NCBI GenBank assembly: GCA_016219075.1
Contig: JACRCJ010000286.1
Location: 1-64,000 of the forward strand
Source: Deltaproteobacteria bacterium
GTDB lineage: Bacteria > Desulfobacterota > GWC2-55-46
DNA: 64,000 nucleotides
Reading direction: 5' to 3'
The notes under the pieces were generated by a model, which was given only the letters and a program-made list of their open reading frames with translations, was not told the DNA's origin and searched no databases. The position numbers and the translations under genes are program-made. This document shows positions 51,236 through 60,353 of the stretch, one piece after another; the stretch's first letter is position 1, and every line of letters starts with the position of its first letter.

Positions 51236-51259
51236 GCAGGCTGTTTTTCAACAGCCTGC
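51236..51259 (+). terminator. Hairpin after the WecA-like gene
   Basis: GCAGGCTGTT (51236-51245) pairs with AACAGCCTGC (51250-51259) around TTTC. The tract after it is not T-rich, so it may be a dispersed repeat or RNA-stabilising hairpin rather than a true terminator. Similar words (GGCAGCCTGCTGAAA at 6918 and CAGGCCGCTGAAAAAG at 63026) occur after other genes. Confidence 0.5.
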
Positions 51260-51338
51260 TAACCTTCAGCTTTGAAGGACACCTCGACTAAAAAAAGCAG
51301 CGCGTAACCATTCATCTCTGAAAAAAGAAGAGAGAGAG

Positions 51339-53381
51339 ATGAAAAAAATAATTTCAAGGCTCCTCCATCCGACATACATCAAGAGGACCGCGTTCTTCTT
51401 CATCTTCGACATCGTTATAATAGCGTTTTCACTCTACTTCTCCTTCCTCGTCCGGTTCGATTTCGACCTCACGGACGAATACAGGAGGCTCGCCGTGGAC
51501 GCGATACCGATATTCATACTGGTGAAATTGAGCGTCTTTTCGGCCTTCAGGCTTAGCAGGATAACATGGAAGTACGTGGGTCTCCGCGACCTTATCAACA
51601 TCAGCGCCGCGCTCCTCGCCTCCGAGGCGGTATTGGCCCTCATAATACTCTTCCCGCCCGCCGGATGGGCCTACTTCTCGTCGTTCATCCCGGATATAAA
51701 GGCGCTCGGGTTCCCGCGGAGCATCTTTATTATCGATGCCGCCAATTCGCTCCTGCTCCTTTTGACGCTCAGGGTCTCCAAGAGGCTTTACGTCGAGTTC
51801 CTCCACGGGAACGGGAGCAACAGGAACGGCCTGAAGACCGTCATCATAGGCGCGGGGAACGCCGGGGAGATGATCCTCCGGGACATGTCGCGCCATAACG
51901 GCTCCGGGTTCAGCCCGGCTGGCTTTCTCGACGACGACAGGACGAAGATCGGCACGTACATACACGGGGTAAAGGTCCTGGGCGCCACGGATATGCTGAG
52001 GGACGTCGTCCTCAAGAAGGGGATAAAGGCGATGATCATAGCGATACCGTCACTGAACCAGAAGACCCTGAGGAACATCTATGATTCCGCGCGCGACACC
52101 GGCGTGGAGACTATCAAGATAGTTCCCCGGATATATGACTACGACAGGCCCGAGGTGAACCTGAAGAGCCTCGAAACCATCAGCATAGAGGACATCCTCG
52201 GCAGGAGGGTCGTAGAGGTAGACTACGGGGAGATAAGGAAGTTCCTCAAGGACAAAGTCGTGCTCGTCACCGGGGCAGGCGGCTCCATAGGCTCCGAGAT
52301 AGCCGTGCAGGCGCTCGGCTGCGGGCCCTCACAGCTCATCCTCTTCGACATAGACGAAACCGAGCTGCATAACATGGAGATAAGGCTCAAGAGGACGTTC
52401 CCGCACCTGTTCAGGCAGGGTGGGAACGGAAAAGACCGTCCGAAGAAGGCAAATCACGAGAGGGTATCCTTTGTCGTTGGCGACGTCAGGGACATGGACA
52501 GGGTCGATTCGGTGCTGTCGGAATACAGGCCGCAGGTCGTCTTCCACGCAGCCGCCTACAAGCACGTGCCCATGATGGAGCATAACCCTGACGAGGCCGT
52601 CAAGGTGAATGTCTTCGGCGCGCACAGGATGGCGTCGGCATCGGTCAGGCACGGGGTCGGGAAGTTCATCATGATATCGACCGACAAGGCCGTGAGGCCG
52701 ACGAGCGTAATGGGGGCCACGAAGAGGATAGCCGAGTACGTCTGCAAGGCATACAACGGAGAAGGGGGGACCGAGTTCGTCTCGGTCAGGTTCGGCAACG
52801 TGCTCGGGAGCCGCGGCAGCGTCCTGCCGCTGTTCCTGGAGCAGTTGAAGGCCGGCGGCCCCATAACGGTCACGCACAGGGACATGAAAAGGTACTTCAT
52901 GACAATACCCGAGGCGGTATCCCTCGTGCTGCAGGCCGGCGCGATAGGCCGCGGCGGGGACGTCCTCGTCCTCGACATGGGGGACCCCGTAAGGATAGTC
53001 GAGCTGGCCGAGGAGCTGATACGGATCCACGGCCTCGAGCCCCATAAGGACATAGACATCGAGTTCGTGCATATGAGGCCCGGCGAAAAGCTTTTTGAAG
53101 AAATACTGACGGCAGAGGAAGGGACGACCGCGAGCAGGCATAAGCAGATTTTCATAGCTCGGGAATCCCGCAGGCACTCGAGGCTCGAGATAGAGAAGAT
53201 ACTGAAAGAGTTCGAGTCCCGGCTGGACAACGGGCGCGGCGGGGTGAGGGAGCTGCTTAAGAAGCATGTGGTCCATTACGAGGCTGATGGCAGGGAAGCA
53301 ACCGGGGAAACCGGCGCGCGGTCCATCCACGCGCCGGAACCGAATAGAGAGGAGGCAGCTGGATATGCAGGCGGACAATGA
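51339..53381 (+). CDS. Membrane-bound NDP-sugar 4,6-dehydratase (PglF/WbpM/CapD-like)
   Basis: 680 residues. Four N-terminal helices are followed by a first Rossmann domain (VIIGAGNAGEMILRDM) and the catalytic dehydratase domain (VLVTGAGGSIGSEIAVQAL). The active-site string STDKAVRPTSVMGATKR has Met where usual SDRs have Tyr, as in the WbpM group. It should convert UDP-GlcNAc to the UDP-4-keto-6-deoxy sugar for a first residue such as QuiNAc or FucNAc. ATG 51339 follows GAGAGAGAG. Confidence 0.9.
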   Translation: MKKIISRLLHPTYIKRTAFFFIFDIVIIAFSLYFSFLVRFDFDLTDEYRRLAVDAIPIFILVKLSVFSAFRLSRITWKYVGLRDLINISAALLASEAVLALIILFPPAGWAYFSSFIPDIKALGFPRSIFIIDAANSLLLLLTLRVSKRLYVEFLHGNGSNRNGLKTVIIGAGNAGEMILRDMSRHNGSGFSPAGFLDDDRTKIGTYIHGVKVLGATDMLRDVVLKKGIKAMIIAIPSLNQKTLRNIYDSARDTGVETIKIVPRIYDYDRPEVNLKSLETISIEDILGRRVVEVDYGEIRKFLKDKVVLVTGAGGSIGSEIAVQALGCGPSQLILFDIDETELHNMEIRLKRTFPHLFRQGGNGKDRPKKANHERVSFVVGDVRDMDRVDSVLSEYRPQVVFHAAAYKHVPMMEHNPDEAVKVNVFGAHRMASASVRHGVGKFIMISTDKAVRPTSVMGATKRIAEYVCKAYNGEGGTEFVSVRFGNVLGSRGSVLPLFLEQLKAGGPITVTHRDMKRYFMTIPEAVSLVLQAGAIGRGGDVLVLDMGDPVRIVELAEELIRIHGLEPHKDIDIEFVHMRPGEKLFEEILTAEEGTTASRHKQIFIARESRRHSRLEIEKILKEFESRLDNGRGGVRELLKKHVVHYEADGREATGETGARSIHAPEPNREEAAGYAGGQ

Positions 53382-54378
53382 GATAAATCTCCTCGACGCA
53401 TTGCGCGTAGTATGGAGGAGGAGGGCCTTCATAGTGTTATTTACTTTTGCCTGCGCGCTCGGAGCGGCGATAATCACGCTTTTCATGACTGACCTTTACA
53501 GGGCCTCGGCGATACTCACGCCGGTAAACGGCAAGGAAAAGATCGGAGGGGAGCTGTCGTTGATAGCCCAGCAGATAGGGGGGCTGTCGGGCATAACACT
53601 GCCCTCGTCCGGGTCGTCGTCCGAGATAATAAGCCTGCTTAACTCCAACATACTCAAAGAGAAGGTAATCAAGGACTACGACCTCCTGCCCGTGCTTTTT
53701 CCAGAACAGTGGGACAGGGAGAAGAAGGCATGGAAGACCCCGGATAAATCTTTTTTCAGGCTCCCGGCGATATCCGGCCTCCTTACAGGCTTATTCAGAC
53801 CGGCTGAAAGTCCGGCCAATGCGCAGGGCCCGACTGTCTGGGACGGGATAAGAAGGCTCGGCGAGATGACAAAAGTGAGTGCGAGCGCCAAGGACAATAC
53901 GATAACTCTTATGATCGAGTTCCACGACCCGGAGCTCGCCGCGAAACTGACGGAGCGCTTTTTGACGGCCCTGACAATGCACATGAGCGGCGAGGCCAAG
54001 AGGGTCGCCGAGGTGAACAGGAGATACCTCGTCGAGCAGTTAGGCAATTCGACCGACCCGATAATCAGGCAGAAGATATACAATCTCATAGCGCAGCAGG
54101 TGGAGGTGTTCATGATGTCCGAGGTAAAAGAGAACTTCGCCTTCAAGGTCATAGACCCGCCGAGGGCCGCTGACAGGAGGGTATGGCCGAGGAGGTCCTC
54201 CATCGTGGAGCTCGCCTTTGCCGCTGCTTTCCTCGCGGCGTCATTCGGCGCTTTCGCAATCGATTACGTCCAAAATCGTCTGAGGAAGGATGGAGGGCGC
54301 TGTTGCGTGGAGGCGTCTGAAGGCCGCGAAAGCAATGAATTGAAGTATACCGGGAGGGATGCGGATGAACACACATAG
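53365..54378 (+). CDS. wzz: Chain-length determinant (Wzz-like)
   Basis: 337 residues. An N-terminal helix (AFIVLFTFACALGAAIITLF) leads to the Wzz proline/region (DLYRASAILTPVNG) and a coiled-coil periplasmic domain, and a second helix lies near 285-305. It sets glycan length together with Wzy. The frame opens at 53266, but ATG 53365 has GAGGAGG and starts the family domain (NEINLLDALRVVWRRR). The end runs into the start of the SLBB gene and its repeat. No kinase domain is fused. Confidence 0.85.
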   Translation: MQADNEINLLDALRVVWRRRAFIVLFTFACALGAAIITLFMTDLYRASAILTPVNGKEKIGGELSLIAQQIGGLSGITLPSSGSSSEIISLLNSNILKEKVIKDYDLLPVLFPEQWDREKKAWKTPDKSFFRLPAISGLLTGLFRPAESPANAQGPTVWDGIRRLGEMTKVSASAKDNTITLMIEFHDPELAAKLTERFLTALTMHMSGEAKRVAEVNRRYLVEQLGNSTDPIIRQKIYNLIAQQVEVFMMSEVKENFAFKVIDPPRAADRRVWPRRSSIVELAFAAAFLAASFGAFAIDYVQNRLRKDGGRCCVEASEGRESNELKYTGRDADEHT

Positions 54379-57300
54379 CGAGCGCATCTCCCGCTGCTTG
54401 CGGCGGGGTTCAGCGAGCGAATCGAAATCGAAATTTCCTTATGTGTCGAAGATTCCCCGAAGAAAAGCTGCGGAGAGATTCAACAGGGTTTTCAGGGTAT
54501 TGATGTGCCTGTTCCTTATCCACCTCCTTGCGGGCGTAAGCCGCGCATATCAGGGGGACGGCATGATTGGGGACGCTAACGCCTACGCGCAGGGAGAAAA
54601 CAATTACATCTCGGGCGAAGGCGGCGCGGGCAACGCAGGCTTCAAGTCCCCTGACGATATCTGCAGGGAGAAAAACCTTTCCATCGAGCAGTGCCAGTCT
54701 TTAAAGGACAGGATACTCGGCTCCGGGCTCAAGGACGAAGAGCTGTTAAAGAGTGCGCCCGAGCTGAAGGACCTGAAGCCGGAGGAGCTGATTAAAGGGA
54801 AAGAGCTCCTTAAAAAAAGAAGGACGGACGACGAGGCACGGGCGGAGAAAAACCAGCCGCGTAAAAATGACCTTGACGAGACGCCTGAAGATGAGGATAC
54901 CTCGCTTTTCGACAGGTACCTGGCCGATACACCGGCGCACGAGGTGGAGCTTAAGCTCAAACCTTTCGGGTACGGCCTTTTTACAAGGCCGTTACAAAGG
55001 CCCAACCAGGACCTGCCCGTGGCGTCCGACTACGTTATAGGCCCTGGAGATGAGATCGGGGTCAACGTCTGGGGGAGGCTCAGCGGGCAGTACAGCCTTG
55101 TGGTAAGCAGGGAGGGGACGGTGCAGTTCCCGAACATCGGCCCGCTTACGGTGGCCGGCATGACATTCGAAGAGATGAAGAAGTTCCTCAAGAGGCAGTC
55201 GTCGAACATAATCGGCACTGACATAAACATCACCATGGGGAAACTCCGGGGCATACAGGTCTTCGTCCTCGGGGAGGTGAAAAAACCAGGCGCCTACACC
55301 TTGAGCGGCATGTCCACGATAACCAACGCGCTCATGGCCGCCGGAGGGCCTTCGAACATAGGCACGCTCAGAAGGATCGAGCTCAAGAGGGCGAACAGGA
55401 CCATCTCGGCACTTGATTTCTACGACCTCCTGCAAAAAGGCGACAAATCGAACGACATGAGGCTCCAGAGCGGCGACGTCGTCTTCGTGCCGACGGTAGG
55501 CCCCCTCGTCGGCATAGCCGGGAACGTGAAAAGGCCCGCCATCTACGAGCTTAAGGACTCGACCGACCTCGTGGGAGCGCTCGAACTCGCAGGAGGGATA
55601 ATCCCGACGGCATACGCTCAGCAGGTACAGATAGAACGCGTGGAAGGCAACTCGCGCAGGACCATCGCCGACATAAACGCCTCCGGCAAGGACGCCCCCG
55701 GCTCCTTCATGCTCCAGGACGCGGACCTCGTCAAGGTATTCTCCATATTCGACAAGGACTCGAACGCGGTCTATGTCTACGGGAACGTAAAGAGGCCGGG
55801 CAAGTTCGAGCTTAAAAAAGGCATGCGCCTCAGGGACATAATAAGGGACGAGAACGACCTCTTGAAGGAGACCTACTTCGATTACGGGCTTGTAAAGAGG
55901 CTTATACCGCCGTCGATGGAAGTAAAGCTCATGCCGTTCAACCTCGGAAGCATGCTTTTCAAAGGCTCGGACGCCGACAATATCGAGCTATCCTACAGGG
56001 ACGCGGTTTATATATTTCCGAAGAGGCTCTTCGAGGACAGAAAGACCGTCCGCATAGAGGGGGAGGTCAGGTGCGCGTATATGAAGCTCGATAAGAAGGC
56101 CCCTGAGGAATGCGACGCGAAAGACGGGCGCGGGTGCCCTGCCGCGGAGAATGAAAAGGCGGACAAGACGCCCCAGGGGCCGGCAACAAATATTTTACCG
56201 AAGGACAACGGCAAAAAGGAAGAACAACCCTCTCAGGCGGCGACTTCAGCAGCGGCCCTGCAAGAGGCCAAAAAGGCCGTTGAGAAAGGCGCTGATGAGC
56301 CCGCAAAGGAAAACAACTGGGAAAAGAAGTTTGAGCAGAAAAGCGAAACAAAGCCCGTGAAAGCGGCCGGGGAGGCGCAAGGCTGGTGCGAGTTCGAGCT
56401 TGAGAAGGACCTGAGCGTAAAGGACCTGGTGCTACGCGCGGGCGGCCTTACCAGGGACGCCTCCCTGGAAGACTTCGAGCTCTACAGGACAGACCCCTCG
56501 ACGAAAGAGGCGGTCCTGCAGAAGTTCAACCTCAAAAAGGCGATGGAAGGCGACAGGGGCGAGAACGTCTACCTCGCGGACCAGGACAGGGTCGTCATCC
56601 ACTCGGTCTGGGAGAAGGTGCCCAAGCAATACCTGACCATAAAGGGCGAGGTCACAAAGCCGGGGCAGTACCCGTTCGCGGCGAACATGAGGGTAAGCGA
56701 CCTCGTCTTCGCGGCGGGCAGCCTCCTTGAATCGAGCTACTCGGAGGCCGAGCTCGCCTCGCACACGGTCATAGACGGCGAACTCTCCCTCGTGAGCTAC
56801 AAGGCGGTGAATCTGCGCGGGGCGATGTCCGGGCTCGAGACGGATAACGTAAGGCTCAAGCCCTACGACACCCTCTTCATAAAAAAGATCCCGGACTGGA
56901 GGGAGGAGAGGTTCGTAACGGTCGCCGGCGAGGTGCGCTTCCCCGGCAGGTACATAATAAAAAAGGGCGAGAGGCTCAGCTCGCTTATCGACAGGGCCGG
57001 CGGGTTTACTGACAAGTCATACCTGAAGGGCGCGGTCTTCCGCAGGGAATCCGTAAGGCAGATGCAGCAGAGGAACCTCGATGAGTCGATAAGCAGGCTT
57101 GAGCGTACCATGCTGTCGCAGTCCTCCATAAACATAGAAAAATCGGTCACGCCGGAGGCCGCGAAGCAGCAGGAGATGGCGATGGAACAGAGAAAGACGC
57201 TTATAGCCAAGATGAGGGAAGTTAAGCCCAGGGGGAGGATAGTGGTGAGCCTGGCGCCTTCCGACAATCTCAGGGGCAGCCCTTACGACGTGATACTCGA

Positions 57301-57706
57301 GGACAACGACTTCCTCGAAGTGCCGGAGAGGTCGTCGGTAGTGAACGTTTCCGGCTCCATAATCAACCCGACCTCGTTCGTCTACGACCCCGGGACAAGC
57401 GTATCGTCCTATATCTCCAAGTCCGGCGGCACGACAGAGCTTGCCGACAAGGACAGGACGTACGTTATAAAGGCGGACGGCTCATCGTTAAGCCCTGACG
57501 CGCTCAGCAGCTGGACCAACTTCGATTGGAACGAGTCCACGAAGAGCTGGGAGGCGGGCTCGTACTCCGCCAAGCTTGAGCCCGGCGATACCATCGTGGT
57601 GCCGGAGCAGATAGAGAGGGTAGCGTGGCTCAGGGAGATAAAGGACGTAACGCAGATACTCTACCAGATAGCGGTTACGGCAGGGGTGATAATCGTTGCG
57701 TTTTAA
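54365..57706 (+). CDS. Large polysaccharide export protein with SLBB repeats (Wza-like)
   Basis: 1113 residues, about three times normal Wza. A Poly_export domain (VIGPGDEIGVNVWGRLSG) is followed by about seven SLBB-type units (for example GEVKKPGAYTL, GNVKRPAIYEL, GNVKRPGKFEL, GEVTKPGQYPF, GEVRFPGRYII). One unit is split by a Lys/Glu/Ala-rich insert of about 100 residues (56080-56390). A C-terminal helix ends the protein. The first 40 residues come from a dispersed repeat (54367-54484). ATG 54365 has GGGAGGG; ATG 54503 would give a simpler signal peptide (MCLFLIHLLAGVSRA) and may be the ancestral start. Confidence 0.83.
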   Translation: MNTHSERISRCLRRGSASESKSKFPYVSKIPRRKAAERFNRVFRVLMCLFLIHLLAGVSRAYQGDGMIGDANAYAQGENNYISGEGGAGNAGFKSPDDICREKNLSIEQCQSLKDRILGSGLKDEELLKSAPELKDLKPEELIKGKELLKKRRTDDEARAEKNQPRKNDLDETPEDEDTSLFDRYLADTPAHEVELKLKPFGYGLFTRPLQRPNQDLPVASDYVIGPGDEIGVNVWGRLSGQYSLVVSREGTVQFPNIGPLTVAGMTFEEMKKFLKRQSSNIIGTDINITMGKLRGIQVFVLGEVKKPGAYTLSGMSTITNALMAAGGPSNIGTLRRIELKRANRTISALDFYDLLQKGDKSNDMRLQSGDVVFVPTVGPLVGIAGNVKRPAIYELKDSTDLVGALELAGGIIPTAYAQQVQIERVEGNSRRTIADINASGKDAPGSFMLQDADLVKVFSIFDKDSNAVYVYGNVKRPGKFELKKGMRLRDIIRDENDLLKETYFDYGLVKRLIPPSMEVKLMPFNLGSMLFKGSDADNIELSYRDAVYIFPKRLFEDRKTVRIEGEVRCAYMKLDKKAPEECDAKDGRGCPAAENEKADKTPQGPATNILPKDNGKKEEQPSQAATSAAALQEAKKAVEKGADEPAKENNWEKKFEQKSETKPVKAAGEAQGWCEFELEKDLSVKDLVLRAGGLTRDASLEDFELYRTDPSTKEAVLQKFNLKKAMEGDRGENVYLADQDRVVIHSVWEKVPKQYLTIKGEVTKPGQYPFAANMRVSDLVFAAGSLLESSYSEAELASHTVIDGELSLVSYKAVNLRGAMSGLETDNVRLKPYDTLFIKKIPDWREERFVTVAGEVRFPGRYIIKKGERLSSLIDRAGGFTDKSYLKGAVFRRESVRQMQQRNLDESISRLERTMLSQSSINIEKSVTPEAAKQQEMAMEQRKTLIAKMREVKPRGRIVVSLAPSDNLRGSPYDVILEDNDFLEVPERSSVVNVSGSIINPTSFVYDPGTSVSSYISKSGGTTELADKDRTYVIKADGSSLSPDALSSWTNFDWNESTKSWEAGSYSAKLEPGDTIVVPEQIERVAWLREIKDVTQILYQIAVTAGVIIVAF
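54367..54484 (+). repeat. Dispersed repeat, copy B, inside the 5' end of the SLBB gene
   Basis: Matches 18785-18898 over about 115 bases, starting right after the ATG at 54365. It is read in frame (NTHSERISRCLRRGSASESK) and supplies the N-terminal extension of the export protein. Confidence 0.78.
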
Positions 57707-59378
57707 AAGAGCCCTCCCCAATGCCGCCGTCATAGCTCTTTTTATCGTTTTTTCAGCTGCGCAGGCCCATGCCTCAGCGCCCGGCAAGGACAACTGGGCA
57801 CGGTGGGAGATATGGAGCTGGAAGGACGTGGCCCTGGGCAACGTAACGACCAATCTCGACTCCGGGGGTGGAAGTGACGAAGGAGGCGGCATCGGCGGCA
57901 AGGCCGGGTGGGGGCGCGGCGGCAGCGCCTCCGCGAACGTGCCCGTGGGGAGCCGGGTCTATGAGTGCCTGGAGCGGCTTGAACTGGACGGCCTCATAAA
58001 GACCGGGCTTCTTTCCACCAGGCCCATAAGCCGCGCCGAGGGCGCGAGGCTCACGTCCGAGGCTGAACGGAGGTTCGAGGCCCTGCCTGAGCAGTTGAAG
58101 CAGAGAAAGAGCCGCGCGAGGGCCGATATCCAGAGGTTAAAGACAATGTTCAGGGAAGAGCTCGGCGGGGGGAGCCCGGCCGTACTGGTCAAACCCGCCG
58201 ACCGCATCTATCTCGAATACCTCTACAGCTCGAAAACACCGGTCTTTCCCAACGTGAACAATAACGGCGACGAGTTCAGGAAGGGCGCTAACCTGAGGCT
58301 CGGCACGGATACCGCCGTAAAGCTCTTCAACAGGGCCTCTCTTTACCTGAACCCGGAGTTCAGGCTTTCAGACGATACGCCCTCGGGAAAGCTCCTGCAA
58401 GGGTATCTGACCTTCGACCTTGCGGGTGTGGAGCTCGAGGCGGGCAGGGACTCGATGTGGTGGGGGGCGGGGTATCACGGGGACCTCCTTCTGACCAACA
58501 ACGCCGCGCCGTTCGACATGATAAAGGTCTCCTCGGCAAGGCCGGTGCTGCTGCCGTGGAAGCTCAAGTACCTCGGGCTTTTCAAGCCGACATTTTTCCT
58601 TACCCACCTTGAGAAGGACAGGGACTTCCCGAGGGCGAGCCTCCTCGGGATGAGGCTCGATTTCAAGCCTACCCCGAGGTTCCAGATAGCCCTCAACAGG
58701 GTCTTCATCTTCGGAGGCGAGGGGAGGCGGAGCCTGAACCTGGGCGAATGGGCGAAGGTGTTCTTCGTCTCAGACAGCGCCGACCACGCGGACTCGCCCA
58801 TAAACGGCGACCAGCTCGCCTCCATAGACGCCTCATACGTCTACGCAAGCGAAAACAGCTACATCCCTTTCTCCGGGTTGAAGCTCTACACCGAGTGGGG
58901 GGCCGAGGACTCCTCTGGACACACAAAAACGCCAACCGGCCGGGCGAACCTCTACGGGGTCTTTGTAAGCGGCCCCTTCTGGATGCCTGATGTGGACCTC
59001 AGGGTCGAATGGGCTAACACGGCGCGGAACGCCAGGTACGGCCCGCTCTGGTACGAGCACGGGGTCTACACGGACGGGTACAGGTACAACGGCCTGGTCA
59101 TAGGCCACCACATGGGGGGCGACGCGCAGGACCTTTTCTTAAGGGCTCAGTACCACGGAGATAACGGAAAACAGATAGGCGTGGAGTACGACACAGAAAG
59201 GTCGGGTATACACGGCTCATCCGTAACCAAAAAGAAGTGGCTTGGTGTGGACGTGACATATCCCTTGAAGACGGACATCTCTGTACAGGGGAATTACGGG
59301 ATGGAGGTGGTCAAGTCCGATAACTCGGAGCCGGTCAAGGGCTTTACAGTCGGGGTAAAGATGGCGTGGGAGTTCTGA
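57696..59378 (+). CDS. Wzi-family capsule assembly outer-membrane protein
   Basis: 560 residues. A signal peptide (MRFKRALPNAAVIALFIVFSAAQAHAS) is followed by a Gly-rich patch (about 50-80), a helical section (95-155) and a long beta-strand region typical of Wzi (GRDSMWWGAGYHGDLLLTNNAAPFD). Wzi binds capsule at the cell surface. The start is TTG 57696 with AGGGG upstream, overlapping the SLBB gene by 11 bases. It suggests that the glycan is a capsule or surface polymer as well as, or rather than, lipid-A-linked. Confidence 0.85.
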   Translation: MRFKRALPNAAVIALFIVFSAAQAHASAPGKDNWARWEIWSWKDVALGNVTTNLDSGGGSDEGGGIGGKAGWGRGGSASANVPVGSRVYECLERLELDGLIKTGLLSTRPISRAEGARLTSEAERRFEALPEQLKQRKSRARADIQRLKTMFREELGGGSPAVLVKPADRIYLEYLYSSKTPVFPNVNNNGDEFRKGANLRLGTDTAVKLFNRASLYLNPEFRLSDDTPSGKLLQGYLTFDLAGVELEAGRDSMWWGAGYHGDLLLTNNAAPFDMIKVSSARPVLLPWKLKYLGLFKPTFFLTHLEKDRDFPRASLLGMRLDFKPTPRFQIALNRVFIFGGEGRRSLNLGEWAKVFFVSDSADHADSPINGDQLASIDASYVYASENSYIPFSGLKLYTEWGAEDSSGHTKTPTGRANLYGVFVSGPFWMPDVDLRVEWANTARNARYGPLWYEHGVYTDGYRYNGLVIGHHMGGDAQDLFLRAQYHGDNGKQIGVEYDTERSGIHGSSVTKKKWLGVDVTYPLKTDISVQGNYGMEVVKSDNSEPVKGFTVGVKMAWEF

Positions 59379-59404
59379 TCGTTGCCGTGAGCCTTAAAAA
59401 AATA

Positions 59405-59436
59405 TTGACAACCCTGCCCTTATCTGAGAATATTAT
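59405..59436 (+). promoter_or_regulatory. Possible promoter for tRNA-Arg
   Basis: TTGACA (59405-59410) is followed 20 bases on by TATTAT (59431-59436), or 17 bases on by GAATAT. The 170 bases from here to the tRNA show nothing else recognised. Confidence 0.4.
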
Positions 59437-59604
59437 TGACTATGGTAATCTGAAACGCTTGGGGTGTCACACCGGGCGCAAAGGTACCTGGGCAGGTTTT
59501 GAAAAAAAGAATAAGGCCGTTAGTGTTACAAGACCGCGCCTGCATACTTGATAGAGTACCTCAAGTTAGTCCAGCAACCCTTCAAAAAATATAATCTTTC
59601 CTTA

Positions 59605-59681
59605 GCCCCCGTAGCTCAGATGGATAGAGCAACGGATTCCTAATCCGTGTGCCGGACGTTCGAATCGTCTCGGGGGCGCCA
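59605..59681 (+). tRNA. tRNA-Arg (anticodon CCT), CCA encoded
   Basis: A full cloverleaf can be drawn. The acceptor is GCCCCCG with CGGGGGC (59671-59677), followed by G and an encoded CCA. The D arm is AGCTCAGATGGATAGAGCA, the anticodon stem/loop is CGGAT-TTCCTAA-ATCCG style with CCT, and the T arm contains GTTCGAATC. It reads AGG, a very frequent arginine codon in the genes of this window. ATTTTTTCC after the gene can terminate transcription. Confidence 0.92.
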
Positions 59682-59849
59682 TTTTTTCCTTAACATCCGT
59701 TAGCGGCAAAGTTATACATCCACCAAGAAAAACTTTCATTCGTGCGCTCGGCGGAAGGTACGCCCTTTTAAAAGCGCATCAAATGAGCTGTATAAAAGGC
59801 AAGGACCTTGCCGGCGATCCCCGCCATTTAAGGCGAGGTAATTCAATTC

Positions 59850-59858
59850 TGATATAAT
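59850..59858 (+). promoter_or_regulatory. Extended -10 for the RAM-domain gene
   Basis: TGATATAAT is an extended -10 (TG-N-TATAAT) 40 bases before the start at 59898. No strong -35 is seen, as is common for this promoter type. Confidence 0.5.
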
Positions 59859-59897
59859 GAAAGGGATATGTGAAAACTCTTTCAGGAGGGCCCTTAA

Positions 59898-60131
59898 ATG
59901 GCTGTCGAGGCGTATGTCTTTATCGAATGCGAGCACGCGAGGTCAAAGGAGGTCCTTGATGCCCTCGTGAAGATAGGCGGGGTCAGGGACGCAAGGATAG
60001 TGACGGGCCCTTACGACCTCATAGCGCTTGTAGCCGCGTCGAACTTCAAGGTACTGGGAGACGTGGTCATAAGCAAGATACAGTCTATCAACTATGTCAA
60101 GAGGACCCTTACGAACGTAATCATCGATTAA
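59898..60131 (+). CDS. Stand-alone Lrp/AsnC ligand-binding (RAM) domain protein
   Basis: 77 residues, only the C-terminal RAM domain of Lrp/AsnC regulators without a DNA-binding part. The beta-alpha-beta pattern AYVFIECEHARSKEVLDALVKIGGVRDARIVTGPYDLIALVAA is typical. Such single-domain proteins bind amino acids or adapt the assembly of full Lrp proteins. ATG 59898 follows GGAGGG (59885-59890). It seems to be transcribed alone. Confidence 0.85.
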   Translation: MAVEAYVFIECEHARSKEVLDALVKIGGVRDARIVTGPYDLIALVAASNFKVLGDVVISKIQSINYVKRTLTNVIID

Positions 60132-60153
60132 GCCCGTTCACAATCCACTTCAG

Positions 60154-60201
60154 GCCCCACACACGAACAGGGATCAGTTGCTCTACCATCTGAGAGCTAT
60201 A
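60154..60201 (-). pseudogene. tRNA-like remnant
   Basis: On the minus strand the stretch reads TAGCTCTCAGATGGTAGAG then CAACTGATCCCTGTTCGTG, then GGGGCC. This looks like the D arm and start of an anticodon arm joined to a T-arm-like GTTCG, with the middle missing. It cannot fold as a working tRNA. It lies 470 bases from the tRNA-Arg gene and could be the scar of an insertion into a tRNA. Confidence 0.4.
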
Positions 60202-60353
60202 AGACTTTAGAGCGGGGCAGGGGATTAGGTGCGAGTATGTTTGCCGGCAGGGACTTGCGGCGCTGAGTCTGGTATGGATAAGTGCGTTATGGTTTTTTGC
60301 CCGGCCGTGGTTTTTGACGCAGGCGAATGGCGCTAACCGAGGGGCCGGAAGCC

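Noticed and set aside
52329..53486. 385-codon minus-strand open frame
   Set aside because: Antisense to the PglF/WbpM-like gene; low-complexity translation and no ribosome site.
59450..59530. Possible c-di-GMP (GEMM) riboswitch-like GGGCGCAAAGG
   Set aside because: Only a few bases resemble the GEMM core; the second conserved segment and a target gene are missing.
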